From Flavobacterium haoranii (lineage in GTDB: Bacteria; Bacteroidota; Bacteroidia; Flavobacteriales; Flavobacteriaceae), in contig QKBC01000025.1 of assembly GCA_003246205.1 (NCBI GenBank), positions 124,001 through 188,000 on the forward strand: 64,000 nt of DNA. The letters run 5' to 3'. The notes below the pieces were generated by a model. That model did no database searches, was not told the origin of the DNA, and saw nothing but the letters and a program-made list of their open reading frames with translations. The position numbers and the translations under genes are program-made. This document shows, one piece after another, positions 7,802-16,576 of this stretch. Positions within the stretch are counted from its first letter, which is position 1. Each line of letters starts with the position of its first letter.

Positions 7802-8584
7802 ATGAAGATAAAAAATACCCCTATATATTCTTATAGTTTGCTATTAATCATTTTTTTGAGTCTGACCTCTTGTGTTTCCAGAAAAAAAATGGTTTATATG
7901 TATAACGAAAACGGACAAGCTGATAGTTCTGCTGTGAGTTATAATCCGGTTTTGCAGCCTGATGATGTTTTATTTATTGTGGTTTCGTCACAAAACCCGG
8001 AAGTAGCGGCACCCTATAATCTGAATTCGGTTGCTATTCAGGGAACATCAGAAGAATCTTTTGAACGTAGTCGTTTACAAACATATATAGTTGATAAAGA
8101 AGGGGATATTGAGTTTCCGTCTATCGGAACAATTAAGCTAGGAGGTTTAACACGGGAAGAAGCTGTTACACTATTAAAAGATACGCTTAAAGATTATGTA
8201 AGCGATGCTACGATCAATCTTCGTATTCTCAATTATAAAGTTTCTGTACTGGGAGAAGTAAGTAAACCCGGAAGTTTTTCGATCAGTAGTGAACGGATTA
8301 CCGTTTTAGAAGCAATCAGTAAAGCCGGAGATCTAACGATCTATGGTCGAAGGGATAATGTGTTGTTAATCAGAGAACAAGATGGTGTAAAAACGACTCA
8401 ACGTATTGACCTGACAAAATCTGATTTTATCAATTCTCCTTATTATTATTTGGCACAGAATGATGTAATTTATGTGGAGCCGAATAAAACCAAAGTAAAT
8501 TCTTCTGCAGTTGGACCTAATTTGACTTTAGGGATTTCTTTAGTGTCTATTTTAGCTTCTTTTATAGTATTGGTAACACGATAA
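7802..8584 (+). CDS. wza: Polysaccharide export outer-membrane lipoprotein, Wza-like
   Basis: A 260-residue polysaccharide export (Wza/SLBB) protein. From ATG 7802 the N-terminus is a lipoprotein signal: short basic stretch, hydrophobic SLLLIIFLSL and lipobox LTSC with Cys24. The upstream ATG at 7760 would bury this signal and overlap the previous gene, so I rejected it. The poly_export domain (LQPDDVLFIVV onward) is followed by an SLBB-type domain (VSVLGEVSKPGSFSI) and a hydrophobic C-terminal helix. It would form the outer-membrane channel through which polysaccharide leaves. It is five bases from the tyrosine kinase gene, the usual Wza-Wzc pairing. Confidence 0.9.
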   Translation: MKIKNTPIYSYSLLLIIFLSLTSCVSRKKMVYMYNENGQADSSAVSYNPVLQPDDVLFIVVSSQNPEVAAPYNLNSVAIQGTSEESFERSRLQTYIVDKEGDIEFPSIGTIKLGGLTREEAVTLLKDTLKDYVSDATINLRILNYKVSVLGEVSKPGSFSISSERITVLEAISKAGDLTIYGRRDNVLLIREQDGVKTTQRIDLTKSDFINSPYYYLAQNDVIYVEPNKTKVNSSAVGPNLTLGISLVSILASFIVLVTR

Positions 8585-8588
8585 TTGT

Positions 8589-10949
8589 ATGATGACAACG
8601 CCACAAAATATACCAGGTTCCGATAAGAGTAAGTTCAACTTAAAAGTTGAAATAGAACGTTATTTAGAACATTGGCGTTGGTTTGTTATTGGTTTACTGG
8701 TTACGTTTTTCGGAGCTTTTCTGTATCTCAGATATTCCATTCCGCAATACAAAGCAAATTCTACTGTTTTAGTTAAGGATGCAATCAAAGGAAATATGAC
8801 GACAGAGCTTGAGGCATTCAGAGAGCTCGGGCTCATCGGAAATGTCAAAGGAAATGTCGATAATGAGATTGAAGTCTTAAAATCAAGAACTCTTATAGAA
8901 TCAACCATTAGAGCATTGCAACTAAATGTGGCTTATTACGGTTTGGGAAGAGTAAAATCAGAAGAGATTTATAATGAATCTCCGATACAGGTGCTGTTTT
9001 TCAATACAACTAAAGTATACAATAAGTACAAGCATTATTATGTTGTTCAATATAAAAATGAAAAAGAGTTTGCACTTTATGACCAATTAGAGAAAAAAAT
9101 AGGAGAATACAATTACGGAGCTACACTTGCAATAGATGAGGTCCAGATGATGATTACCAAAGTCAATCCGGATGCAAACGATTATAGTATCGGGATCGAG
9201 GTAACACCAGTAGAGCAACTGGTTGATTATTTTAAATCGAAACTGGCTGTTTCAGTTGTAGGCAAGAATACAAGTGTGATAGAACTGAACTTAGTTGACC
9301 CGGTCAGAGCAAAAGCAGAAGATTTTCTAAATACATTGGTTCAAAATTACAATAATGATGCTATTCAGGATAAAAAGTTTGTGGCCGAAAATACATCTAA
9401 ATTTATTGAGCAAAGATTGAAAATAATTGCAGATGAGTTAAAAGATGTTGAAAAAGATGTAGAGACATTCAAAAGAAAAAATCATGTTACTGATATTGTT
9501 TCAGAAGCAGGACTGTTTTTAGAAAACGCAAGTGCATTTGAGAAGAAAGAGATTGAAGTGGAAACACAAATAAAAGTTGTGGAAGCTTTGTTGGAGAGGG
9601 TAACTACAGATACGAATAAAGATCTTATTCCGGCCAATATTATTCCGATGGAAGAAGGAGCAGCCAGTTTAATTGCCGGTTATAACCAGTTGATTTTAGA
9701 CAGAAATCGTTTGTTGAAAACGGCAACACCAAAGAATGCTGTTATTCTGACCATAGATAACAAAATAGAGGCATTGCGTGAAAATGTAATCGCCAGTTTA
9801 GAGCAATTAAAGATTTCATTAGAGATACAGCGTAAAGATTTAGCAAGCCAGAGAGCAAAGATGGCAGGGAAAATTTCTCAGATTCCTACTCAGGAAAAAT
9901 TATTCAGGGATATAGATAGAAAGCAACACATCAAAGAAACGCTCTATTTGTATCTGTTGGAAAAAAGAGAAGAAGCCGAAATCTCTCTAGCAGTTACTGA
10001 ACCTAATGCAAAAGTGATCGATACAGCATTGGCAGCCAAAAATCCTATTTTCCCGAATCGGAAAATGGTATATTTAGTAGCATTGGCTTTGGGATTAGCG
10101 ATTCCGTTTATCATACTTTATATCATAGCCTTATTTGATACAAAAATAAAAACAGCTGCGGATGTAACGGATAATATATCCATTCCGTTTTTAGGAGAAG
10201 TGCCTAAGTTTGAAGAAGATCATTTTGTTTTTGAATCGACCAATAGATCGGCAACAGCTGAAGCGTTAAGGATTGTGCGTACAAATCTTGAGTTCTTATT
10301 AAGCGATGTCAGCAGTACCATGGCTAAGACTATTTTTGTAACCTCTACTTATCCGAAAGAGGGAAAAACCTTTGTTTCCGTAAATCTGGCCTCTATAATA
10401 GCGCAGTCTGATAAACGAGTGCTTTTAGTAGGTTTGGACATCAGAAATCCGAAGTTAGGTGATTATTTTGATATTCCTTCTGATGGCTTGACCAATTACT
10501 TAGTTGATAAAAAAGGAACTTCCATTCAAAATTACATTGTAACTAGTAAGATGAATGAAAATTTGGCAATTTTACCTTCCGGTGTAGTACCGCCTAATCC
10601 GGCTGAGTTGTTGATGAGTAATAAAATTGAGGAAATGTTTGAACAGCTAAAAGTTCAATTTGACTATATAGTGGTAGATACAGCACCTATAAGTCTGGTT
10701 TCAGATACCCTTATTATTGCTAAATATGCAGATGCTTTTGTGTATGTGGTTAGAGCGCATGTTTTAGATAAACAGATGTTGAATTTACCGCAAAGACTTT
10801 ATAATGAAAGAAAGCTTAATAACATGAGTATTTTATTGAACGATTCAGTGATTAAGCGAAACTACGGTTATACGTACGGTTATGAGGTGATTGAAAAACC
10901 GAGAAGCAGTTGGGAACGACTTTGGGGAATATTGTTTAAAAAGAGCTAA
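8589..10949 (+). CDS. wzc: Wzc-like polysaccharide co-polymerase / BY-type tyrosine kinase
   Basis: A 786-residue bacterial tyrosine kinase of the Wzc type. It has a Wzz chain-length domain with a membrane helix near 29-49, a long periplasmic coiled region (about 255-450), a second helix near 496-519 and a cytoplasmic kinase domain. Walker A is TSTYPKEGKTF (585-595), Walker A' is near LLVGLDIRNPK and Walker B is IVVDTAP (about 693-699). The C-terminus has the autophosphorylation tyrosine cluster at 759, 761, 763 and 765 (NYGYTYGYE). It controls export and chain length with the Wza protein. The convergent PHP phosphatase at 10965 is the likely dephosphorylating partner. ATG 8592 is an alternative start. 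Confidence 0.93.
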   Translation: MMTTPQNIPGSDKSKFNLKVEIERYLEHWRWFVIGLLVTFFGAFLYLRYSIPQYKANSTVLVKDAIKGNMTTELEAFRELGLIGNVKGNVDNEIEVLKSRTLIESTIRALQLNVAYYGLGRVKSEEIYNESPIQVLFFNTTKVYNKYKHYYVVQYKNEKEFALYDQLEKKIGEYNYGATLAIDEVQMMITKVNPDANDYSIGIEVTPVEQLVDYFKSKLAVSVVGKNTSVIELNLVDPVRAKAEDFLNTLVQNYNNDAIQDKKFVAENTSKFIEQRLKIIADELKDVEKDVETFKRKNHVTDIVSEAGLFLENASAFEKKEIEVETQIKVVEALLERVTTDTNKDLIPANIIPMEEGAASLIAGYNQLILDRNRLLKTATPKNAVILTIDNKIEALRENVIASLEQLKISLEIQRKDLASQRAKMAGKISQIPTQEKLFRDIDRKQHIKETLYLYLLEKREEAEISLAVTEPNAKVIDTALAAKNPIFPNRKMVYLVALALGLAIPFIILYIIALFDTKIKTAADVTDNISIPFLGEVPKFEEDHFVFESTNRSATAEALRIVRTNLEFLLSDVSSTMAKTIFVTSTYPKEGKTFVSVNLASIIAQSDKRVLLVGLDIRNPKLGDYFDIPSDGLTNYLVDKKGTSIQNYIVTSKMNENLAILPSGVVPPNPAELLMSNKIEEMFEQLKVQFDYIVVDTAPISLVSDTLIIAKYADAFVYVVRAHVLDKQMLNLPQRLYNERKLNNMSILLNDSVIKRNYGYTYGYEVIEKPRSSWERLWGILFKKS

Positions 10950-10964
10950 AAATAAAAATTAAAT

Positions 10965-11702
10965 TTAACCGAAAAAGGCATTGTTTTCAATAGCTTTTTG
11001 TAATTGTTCCTGACTTTTGATAAGAATCTTGTTTTCAAAAGCTAAAATATGTCCTTTGTTATGAATGTCAGAGCCAACAAAGTCGATCATATCTTTTTTA
11101 AGTAACTGGTCGGCGGCTAAAGCAACATCCTTTCCGTAATAGCCAACACTTGATAAAAGATTTATCTGAAATAAACAACCTGCTTTTTTTAGTTTTTCAT
11201 ATTCTTTAGGCTTGTTATGGTAAAAGGTATAACGTTCAGGATGTGCTAGAACAGGTTTGTATCCTTCCAATTGTAATTCAAAAAGAAAGTCGTAAAGTTG
11301 CAGTGGTGCATTCAGATATGACATTTCAACCAAAACATATTTGTCATCTTTTAAGGTAAGTAGCTTTTCAGATTTGAAAAGCTTAACAAATTCCTCATCA
11401 ATATAATATTCTGAGGCTGTATTGAGCGATACTTTTTGACTCAATTCAGGAAGAGATTGGTGAACTTCTTCTCTTTTGTTTTCAATGATTACTCTGGTAT
11501 TGTCCCAAACATTGCTTTTAGTGTGTGGTGTTGTGGTTACTCTGGCAAAACCTAAATCAACCATTGATTGTATAAGATAGTTACTTTCTTCTATATGTTG
11601 AGCCCCGTCATCTATTCCGGGGAGTACATGCGAATGAATATCAATGTAATCAGAAGGAATTAATTCTTTTAATTTTGGCTTAGGTTTGAGGAATGAAAAC
11701 AT
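10965..11702 (-). CDS. PHP-type tyrosine-protein phosphatase, CpsB/YwqE-like
   Basis: A 245-residue PHP-domain phosphatase of the CpsB/CapC/YwqE family, which dephosphorylates the tyrosine cluster of BY-kinases and so tunes capsule export. The metal-binding motif DIHSHVLPGIDDGA (His23, His25, Asp31, Asp32) is complete, as are LAHPERY and the C-terminal GSDIHNK. The gene is convergent with wzc, stop to stop 15 bases apart, and has its own promoter. Classical low-molecular-weight Wzb is absent, so this is the likely partner of the kinase. Family and role are well supported; the substrate is inferred from position. Confidence 0.9.
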   Translation of the reverse strand: MFSFLKPKPKLKELIPSDYIDIHSHVLPGIDDGAQHIEESNYLIQSMVDLGFARVTTTPHTKSNVWDNTRVIIENKREEVHQSLPELSQKVSLNTASEYYIDEEFVKLFKSEKLLTLKDDKYVLVEMSYLNAPLQLYDFLFELQLEGYKPVLAHPERYTFYHNKPKEYEKLKKAGCLFQINLLSSVGYYGKDVALAADQLLKKDMIDFVGSDIHNKGHILAFENKILIKSQEQLQKAIENNAFFG

Positions 11703-11706
11703 GAAG

Positions 11707-11714
11707 CAAAGATA
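11707..11714 (-). promoter_or_regulatory. Putative -7 promoter element of the phosphatase gene
   Basis: On the minus strand this reads TATCTTTG, an exact TAnnTTTG match, only four bases before the ATG at 11702. A transcript from this element would start at or inside the start codon and so be leaderless or nearly so. No -33 TTG is evident. The rest of the 226-base divergent gap (11703-11928) holds the promoter of the ABC exporter and no gene. Confidence 0.45.
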
Positions 11715-11894
11715 TAAAATTTGATATAAAGGTAAAGCTTTTTTAACGAGGTAGTAAAGTTGTTTTTAATAGAAAGATTTATAATTGAGAGAGAATAAAA
11801 TAAGCATTGAATCAGGAAACCGATTGTTTTTTGACAAGGCTTTAATACTTCATATTTAATCTGCACATTGTACGAACTATAAAAAAATATTGTG

Positions 11895-11902
11895 TAGTTT
11901 TG
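11895..11902 (+). promoter_or_regulatory. Putative promoter of the Wzm/Wzt exporter operon
   Basis: TAGTTTTG at 11895-11902 matches TAnnTTTG exactly. A TTG at 11868-11870 lies 24 bases upstream and could serve as the -33 element. The element overlaps the most upstream possible start of the permease frame (TTG 11890), so translation must begin further down, at TTG 11929. Confidence 0.5.
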
Positions 11903-11928
11903 TGTGGTTAAAAAGAAAAATATCCGCT

Positions 11929-12768
11929 TTGAAAATAGTAACATACGATAGTCGTTCTAAAACTAATTTCTTTAAAGAGCTTTCAGCTATATTTACTGAC
12001 GTAATAAACTCTAATTTTATTGCTAAACAATTAGCTAAAAGAGATTTAAAAGCGACATACAGACAGTCGCTATTAGGTTTCTTTTGGGCGTTCATGCCTA
12101 TTGTGATGCAGTCAGTAGTCTGGATTTTTATTAGTGATTCAGGAATTGCTCAATTTCAGGAAACAGCAATACCCAGACCGGCTTTCATCATTATAGGAAC
12201 AACACTTTGGACCGTTTTACTGGAATCTATCAATGGGCCGATTAATAGTATCAATTCTTCAAAAAGCATTATCTCTAAAATTAATTTTCCGAAGGAAGCT
12301 TTGTTGTTATCAGGAATTTATAAGTTGTTGTTCAACGCAATGTTGAAAATGATTTTGATAGTTTTTATTCTGTTTTTCTTTAAACTGTCACCGGGAATCA
12401 CCCTTGTTTATTTTCCTTTGTATTTATTTATTTTTATCCTTTTGGGAACTGCGGTTGGAGTCTTATTAGCGCCAATCGGTTTGTTGTATACAGATATCGG
12501 ACGAGCAATACCTATTGTCATGCAGTTTCTTATGTATATGACGCCTGTGGTATTTGTAGCACCGACTAATGGAACTTTTAGTAAAATTTTTGAGTATAAT
12601 CCATTGTCGCCATTAATTAATTCTGCAAGAAATAGTTTGGTTGGACTGTCATTAGACGACCCACAGATATTACTATATATTATTCCTATTTCAACAATAG
12701 TATTATTGCTGGGGTTAGTAGTTCTGAGAAACTCTTTGCCTATAATTATTGAAAAGATATCAAGCTGA
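11929..12768 (+). CDS. wzm: ABC-2 type polysaccharide/O-antigen export permease (Wzm)
   Basis: The integral-membrane subunit of an O-antigen/capsule ABC exporter, 279 residues from TTG 11929. I chose this start because the promoter element at 11895 overlaps the earlier TTG and because MKIVTYDSRSK matches the usual start of the family. The N-terminal QLAKRDLKATYRQSLLGFFW motif precedes about six membrane helices. It moves lipid-linked glycan across the inner membrane, powered by the ATPase encoded next. The stop and the Wzt start overlap (TGATG). The family call is firm; which of the two loci provides its glycan is unclear. Confidence 0.9.
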   Translation: MKIVTYDSRSKTNFFKELSAIFTDVINSNFIAKQLAKRDLKATYRQSLLGFFWAFMPIVMQSVVWIFISDSGIAQFQETAIPRPAFIIIGTTLWTVLLESINGPINSINSSKSIISKINFPKEALLLSGIYKLLFNAMLKMILIVFILFFFKLSPGITLVYFPLYLFIFILLGTAVGVLLAPIGLLYTDIGRAIPIVMQFLMYMTPVVFVAPTNGTFSKIFEYNPLSPLINSARNSLVGLSLDDPQILLYIIPISTIVLLLGLVVLRNSLPIIIEKISS

Positions 12769-13973
12769 TGCAGGAAGTTAAACATAATGAGACATTAGTG
12801 ACCGTAGAGAATGTGTCAAAGAAGTTTTCAAAAGATTTGAAGACCAGCCTTATGTATGGGGTTAAAGATATCTTGAAGATTATGTTCGGGATATTGCCGG
12901 AAAAGAGTAAGCTTCGAAAAAGTGAGTTCTGGGCAGTAAAAAATGTAAGCTTTAGTTTGAGAAGAGGAGAATGTATCGGACTGATAGGGCATAACGGAGC
13001 AGGAAAAAGTACTCTCTTAAAAGTTTTGAATGGCTTATACGCACCCGATGAAGGGAAAATAACGATAAAAGGAAAAATAGGAGCTCTGATTGAATTAGGA
13101 GCTGGTTTTAACCCAATCCTTACAGGTCGGGAGAATATTTATAACAATGCTTCTATTTTAGGGTTTGCCAAGGCAGAGGTCGATGCTAAAATGCAATCGA
13201 TCATTGAATTTTCTGAAATGGAAGATTTTTTAGATATGCCGGTAAAAAACTATTCGTCAGGGATGAAAGTGCGTTTAGGATTTGCTATTGCAGCACATTT
13301 AGAACCGGATGTGTTAATTATAGATGAAGTTTTAGCCGTAGGAGATTTAGGATTCGTTCTTAAATGTTTTAAGAAAGTAGACGAACTACTGCCCAATACA
13401 GCTATAATTTTCGTTTCGCATAATATGCCCATGGTATCCCGGATATGTAATGAAGTAGTATTAATGGATCATGGAATGGTAGAATATCAAGGCTATAATG
13501 TGGCAAAAGGAATTGAACTGTATTATAATAAGTTTGCAGGAAGTTCTCAAAATATGGTTTTTAATGATGGTTCCTTGGAACTGATTTCCTGTAAAACCAA
13601 TTTACAGGAAGGAAAAGTAGTCCGTCATCAAGATATTGAAGTAGAGTTGTTATTCGGAATTCAGAAAAACCTGAAATTTTATCCGAAGGTTTATTTGGAA
13701 TTTAAAGATAAAGATCTAAGACCGATTGCCGGAACTCAATCTGAGAGTAAACTGGAGATAAACGAAGAGAAAGAACAACTTAAATATACCTTTGTTATTA
13801 AGAATTCTTTATTCACTTTAGGAAAATATAATGTCGATCTTAGTATTAAAAGTAACGAGACCGACTCTCCTGTCTTAAGAATAAACAACCTCATTGATTT
13901 TGTTTGCGAAGGAGAAAAAAGTTTATGGGTGCCTATTGAATTGGAATCAGATGTACAAATAACCCAGTTTTAA
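12768..13973 (+). CDS. wzt: ABC exporter ATPase with C-terminal glycan-binding domain (Wzt)
   Basis: The ATPase of the exporter, 401 residues. Walker A is GHNGAGKS at 74-81, the signature is YSSGM (162-166), Walker B is VLIIDEV (182-188) and the switch histidine is His218 in FVSHNM. After the nucleotide-binding domain come about 150 residues (from about 255) of beta-rich sequence corresponding to the Wzt C-terminal domain. In known systems this domain recognises a terminal modification of the chain before export. Its presence suggests that the exported glycan carries an end-cap; candidates here are the sulfotransferases and acyltransferases downstream. Translation is coupled to wzm by a one-base overlap. 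Confidence 0.92.
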   Translation: MQEVKHNETLVTVENVSKKFSKDLKTSLMYGVKDILKIMFGILPEKSKLRKSEFWAVKNVSFSLRRGECIGLIGHNGAGKSTLLKVLNGLYAPDEGKITIKGKIGALIELGAGFNPILTGRENIYNNASILGFAKAEVDAKMQSIIEFSEMEDFLDMPVKNYSSGMKVRLGFAIAAHLEPDVLIIDEVLAVGDLGFVLKCFKKVDELLPNTAIIFVSHNMPMVSRICNEVVLMDHGMVEYQGYNVAKGIELYYNKFAGSSQNMVFNDGSLELISCKTNLQEGKVVRHQDIEVELLFGIQKNLKFYPKVYLEFKDKDLRPIAGTQSESKLEINEEKEQLKYTFVIKNSLFTLGKYNVDLSIKSNETDSPVLRINNLIDFVCEGEKSLWVPIELESDVQITQF

Positions 13974-13984
13974 AAAAAACATGT

Positions 13985-15055
13985 ATGATTAATGTAACCC
14001 AAACATATCTACCTCCTATAGAAGAATACCAATCTTTTTTACAAAAGGCATGGGATGCAAAGTGGTTGACCAATAGAGGACAACTGGTAAAAGAGCTGGA
14101 AGAAAAGTTGATAGCCTATTTAGGTGTTGAAAACTTAACTTTAACTACTAATGGAACTTTGCCTTTACAAATTGCTATAAAAGCAATGGAATTAAAAGGA
14201 GAGATTATCACAACGCCCTTTAGCTATGTTGCTACAACCAGTTCTATAGTCTGGGAAAATTGCAAACCGGTTTTTGTAGACATTCATCCGGACTATTTAA
14301 CAATCGATGAAACCTTGATCGAGGCAGCCATAACAAGTAATACGTCAGCTATTCTGGCGACACATGTATTCGGGAATCCGTGCAATGTAGAAGTTATTGA
14401 GCAAATAGCCCGCAAGCATAATTTAAAAGTGATTTATGATGCAGCTCATTGTTTTGGGGTGAATTATAAGGGAAAAAGTATTTTTGACTATGGAGATGTA
14501 AGTACGTGCAGTTTTCACGCAACCAAAATATTTCACACAGGCGAAGGCGGTTGTTGGATTACCAATAATAAAGAGTTACATCACAAAATATATTACCATC
14601 ATAATTTCGGGCATAAAAATCAAGAAGAATTTTTAGGGTTAGGGACGAATGCAAAGATGAGTGAATTACAAGCTGCCATGGGCTTAGCGGTTTTCGGGCA
14701 TTTGGATGAGATCTTTAAAGGACGAAAAGAAGTAGTGGGTTTTTATGAAGAATACCTAAAAGATTCACCTGTTCGAAAGCTTAAGATAAGAGAAAATACG
14801 ACGTGGAATTTTCACTATTATCCGGTAATTTTTGAAACGGAAGAGAAATTGCTGAAAGTAAAAGAAATATTGAACAGTCAACAGATCTTTCCAAGACGCT
14901 ATTTTTATCCTAGTTTAAATACATTGCCTTATCTGGAGAAACAAGAATGTGAGATAAGTGAGAGTATCAGTAAAAGAATATTGTGTTTGCCATTGTATGT
15001 TGGACTGGATAAACGTATAGTAGAGAATATCTCAAAAATAATCAGTAATGGCTAA
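13985..15055 (+). CDS. DegT/DnrJ/EryC1 aminotransferase, VioA-like
   Basis: A second sugar aminotransferase, 356 residues and quite different from the one at 4592. PLP lysine is Lys181 in SFHATKIFHTGEGG, with Asp152 in IYDAAHCFG and the TTNGTLPLQIA phosphate-binding segment at 54-64. The sequence is closest, from memory of motifs, to VioA-type enzymes that aminate dTDP-4-keto-6-deoxyglucose. No dTDP-glucose synthesis genes (rmlA, rmlB) are in the window, so the substrate must come from elsewhere or be the UDP-4-keto sugar made at 5797. It overlaps the WbqC-like gene by 8 bases, implying that the two act in sequence. Confidence 0.85.
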   Translation: MINVTQTYLPPIEEYQSFLQKAWDAKWLTNRGQLVKELEEKLIAYLGVENLTLTTNGTLPLQIAIKAMELKGEIITTPFSYVATTSSIVWENCKPVFVDIHPDYLTIDETLIEAAITSNTSAILATHVFGNPCNVEVIEQIARKHNLKVIYDAAHCFGVNYKGKSIFDYGDVSTCSFHATKIFHTGEGGCWITNNKELHHKIYYHHNFGHKNQEEFLGLGTNAKMSELQAAMGLAVFGHLDEIFKGRKEVVGFYEEYLKDSPVRKLKIRENTTWNFHYYPVIFETEEKLLKVKEILNSQQIFPRRYFYPSLNTLPYLEKQECEISESISKRILCLPLYVGLDKRIVENISKIISNG

Positions 15056-15764
15056 TACGGATGCAATAGCAGTAATGCAACCTTATGTATTTCCCTATAT
15101 CGGGTATTTTCAGCTTATCAATGCTGTTGATGTTTTTGTACTGTATGATGATGTGAACTTTATAAAAGGAGGATGGATCAACAGAAATAGGATATTGTTA
15201 AAAGAAGAAGATCATACATTTACGATATCCTGTAAAAAGATCAGTTCTTTTTCCCGAATAAATGAAATTGAAGCTAATTTTACCGAAAAGGATAAACAAA
15301 AATTCCTGAAAAAAATTGAGCAATCCTATATAAAAGCGCCATACTTTGAAGAAGCTTTTGCAGTAGTAAAAGAAGGATTAAACGGAGAAAATCAATATAT
15401 TGCCGAGATTTGTAAAAAGAGCATATCCAGTGTGTTAGAATATTTAGATATCGATACAAAACTGATGGTAAGTTCTATTGAATTTAGTGATACTTTAGGG
15501 ATGGGAAGAGCAGATAGATTAATTGAGATGACTAAAAGATCGGGAAAGTCAAGGTATATCAATGTCATCGGAGGAAAAGAACTATATGACAAAGAATATT
15601 TTGAACAAAAAGGAATTGAACTGAGTTTTATAAAATCGGATAGTACAATTCAATACAAACAATTCGACAACGATTTTGTTCCGTGGCTTTCTATAATAGA
15701 TGTAATGATGTTCAATAGCAAAGAAGAAATAAAACAAATGTTAACTCAATATACATTGGTTTAA
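15048..15764 (+). CDS. WbqC-like family protein
   Basis: A 238-residue protein of the WbqC-like family, recognised by the N-terminal block AVMQPYVFPYIGYFQLI (about 9-25), LYDDVNFIKGGWINRN and the later EFSDTLGMGRADR and INVIGGKELY segments. Members are common in O-antigen and capsule loci, often beside an aminotransferase as here, but I know of no settled biochemical role. It has no signal peptide or membrane helix, so it is probably cytoplasmic. It overlaps the aminotransferase by 8 bases and the first sulfotransferase by one base. A role in modifying the new amino group is a reasonable guess, no more. Confidence 0.85.
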   Translation: MANTDAIAVMQPYVFPYIGYFQLINAVDVFVLYDDVNFIKGGWINRNRILLKEEDHTFTISCKKISSFSRINEIEANFTEKDKQKFLKKIEQSYIKAPYFEEAFAVVKEGLNGENQYIAEICKKSISSVLEYLDIDTKLMVSSIEFSDTLGMGRADRLIEMTKRSGKSRYINVIGGKELYDKEYFEQKGIELSFIKSDSTIQYKQFDNDFVPWLSIIDVMMFNSKEEIKQMLTQYTLV

Positions 15765-16576
15765 TGAAGCGTATCGCCATACATAGCGTGCCTAGATCAG
15801 GTTCTACATGGTTAGGGCAAATTTTCAATAGCAATCCTAATGTAAAATATGCCTATCAGCCTTTGTTTTCGTATGCACTGAAAGGTTATCTTAAAGAAGA
15901 CTCGTCAAAAGAAGAGATTGCTGCTTTTTACCAAGAGCTGCTTCTTACGGATGATGATTTTATCAATCAGAAAGAAGCAAAAGAAAAAAAGTTAATTCCC
16001 GAGTTTAAAAAAAATGACATCATTACCCATGTGGTTTATAAAGAAGTCAGATATCATAACATCGTAGCAAACCTTTTAGAGAAGGATAAAGAAGTGAAGG
16101 TAATAGGTTTGGTCAGAAACCCGCTGGCAGTGATTGCCTCTTGGTTGTTGGCACCCAAAGAATTCAGAAAAGATTTGGGTTGGAATGAATCGGAAGAATG
16201 GCAGTTTGCATCTAAGAAAAACTTGAACAAACCGGAAGAATTTAATGGCTTTGAGAAATGGAAAGAAGTAACCGATCTTTTTTTAGCATTAGAGAAAAAG
16301 TATCCGTCACGTTTTAAATTGGTCGATTATAATGATTTATTGACAGATACCGCAACCACAGTAAAAGAGATCTTTCATTTTTGCGAAATACCATTTACAG
16401 AAGAAACAGAGCATTTTATGGCTCAGACCAAACAAGTCAACAATGCAGACGCTTATAGCGTTTTTAAAACAAAAAAGCTCGATAATCAGTGGGAAGATAG
16501 TTTAGACCAACAAATCGTAAAAGCAATAACCACAGATTTAGAAAATACACCTTTAGAAAAATTTTTACATTTATGA
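15764..16576 (+). CDS. Sulfotransferase family protein (first of a tandem pair)
   Basis: A 270-residue PAPS-dependent sulfotransferase. The 5'-phosphosulfate loop is SVPRSGSTWLGQIF (about 8-21) and the 3'-phosphate motif is VIGLVRNPLAVIASWL near residue 115. The family transfers sulfate from PAPS to hydroxyl or amino groups in the cytoplasm. It is chained by overlaps to the WbqC-like gene (1 base) and to a second sulfotransferase (4 bases). This placement suggests sulfation of the glycan assembled by the neighbouring glycosyltransferases. PAPS synthesis genes are not in the window. The acceptor cannot be told from sequence. Confidence 0.85.
   Translation: MKRIAIHSVPRSGSTWLGQIFNSNPNVKYAYQPLFSYALKGYLKEDSSKEEIAAFYQELLLTDDDFINQKEAKEKKLIPEFKKNDIITHVVYKEVRYHNIVANLLEKDKEVKVIGLVRNPLAVIASWLLAPKEFRKDLGWNESEEWQFASKKNLNKPEEFNGFEKWKEVTDLFLALEKKYPSRFKLVDYNDLLTDTATTVKEIFHFCEIPFTEETEHFMAQTKQVNNADAYSVFKTKKLDNQWEDSLDQQIVKAITTDLENTPLEKFLHL

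Noticed and set aside
12408..12785. 125-codon minus-strand frame opposite wzm
   Set aside because: It is antisense to conserved permease sequence, with no recognisable product.
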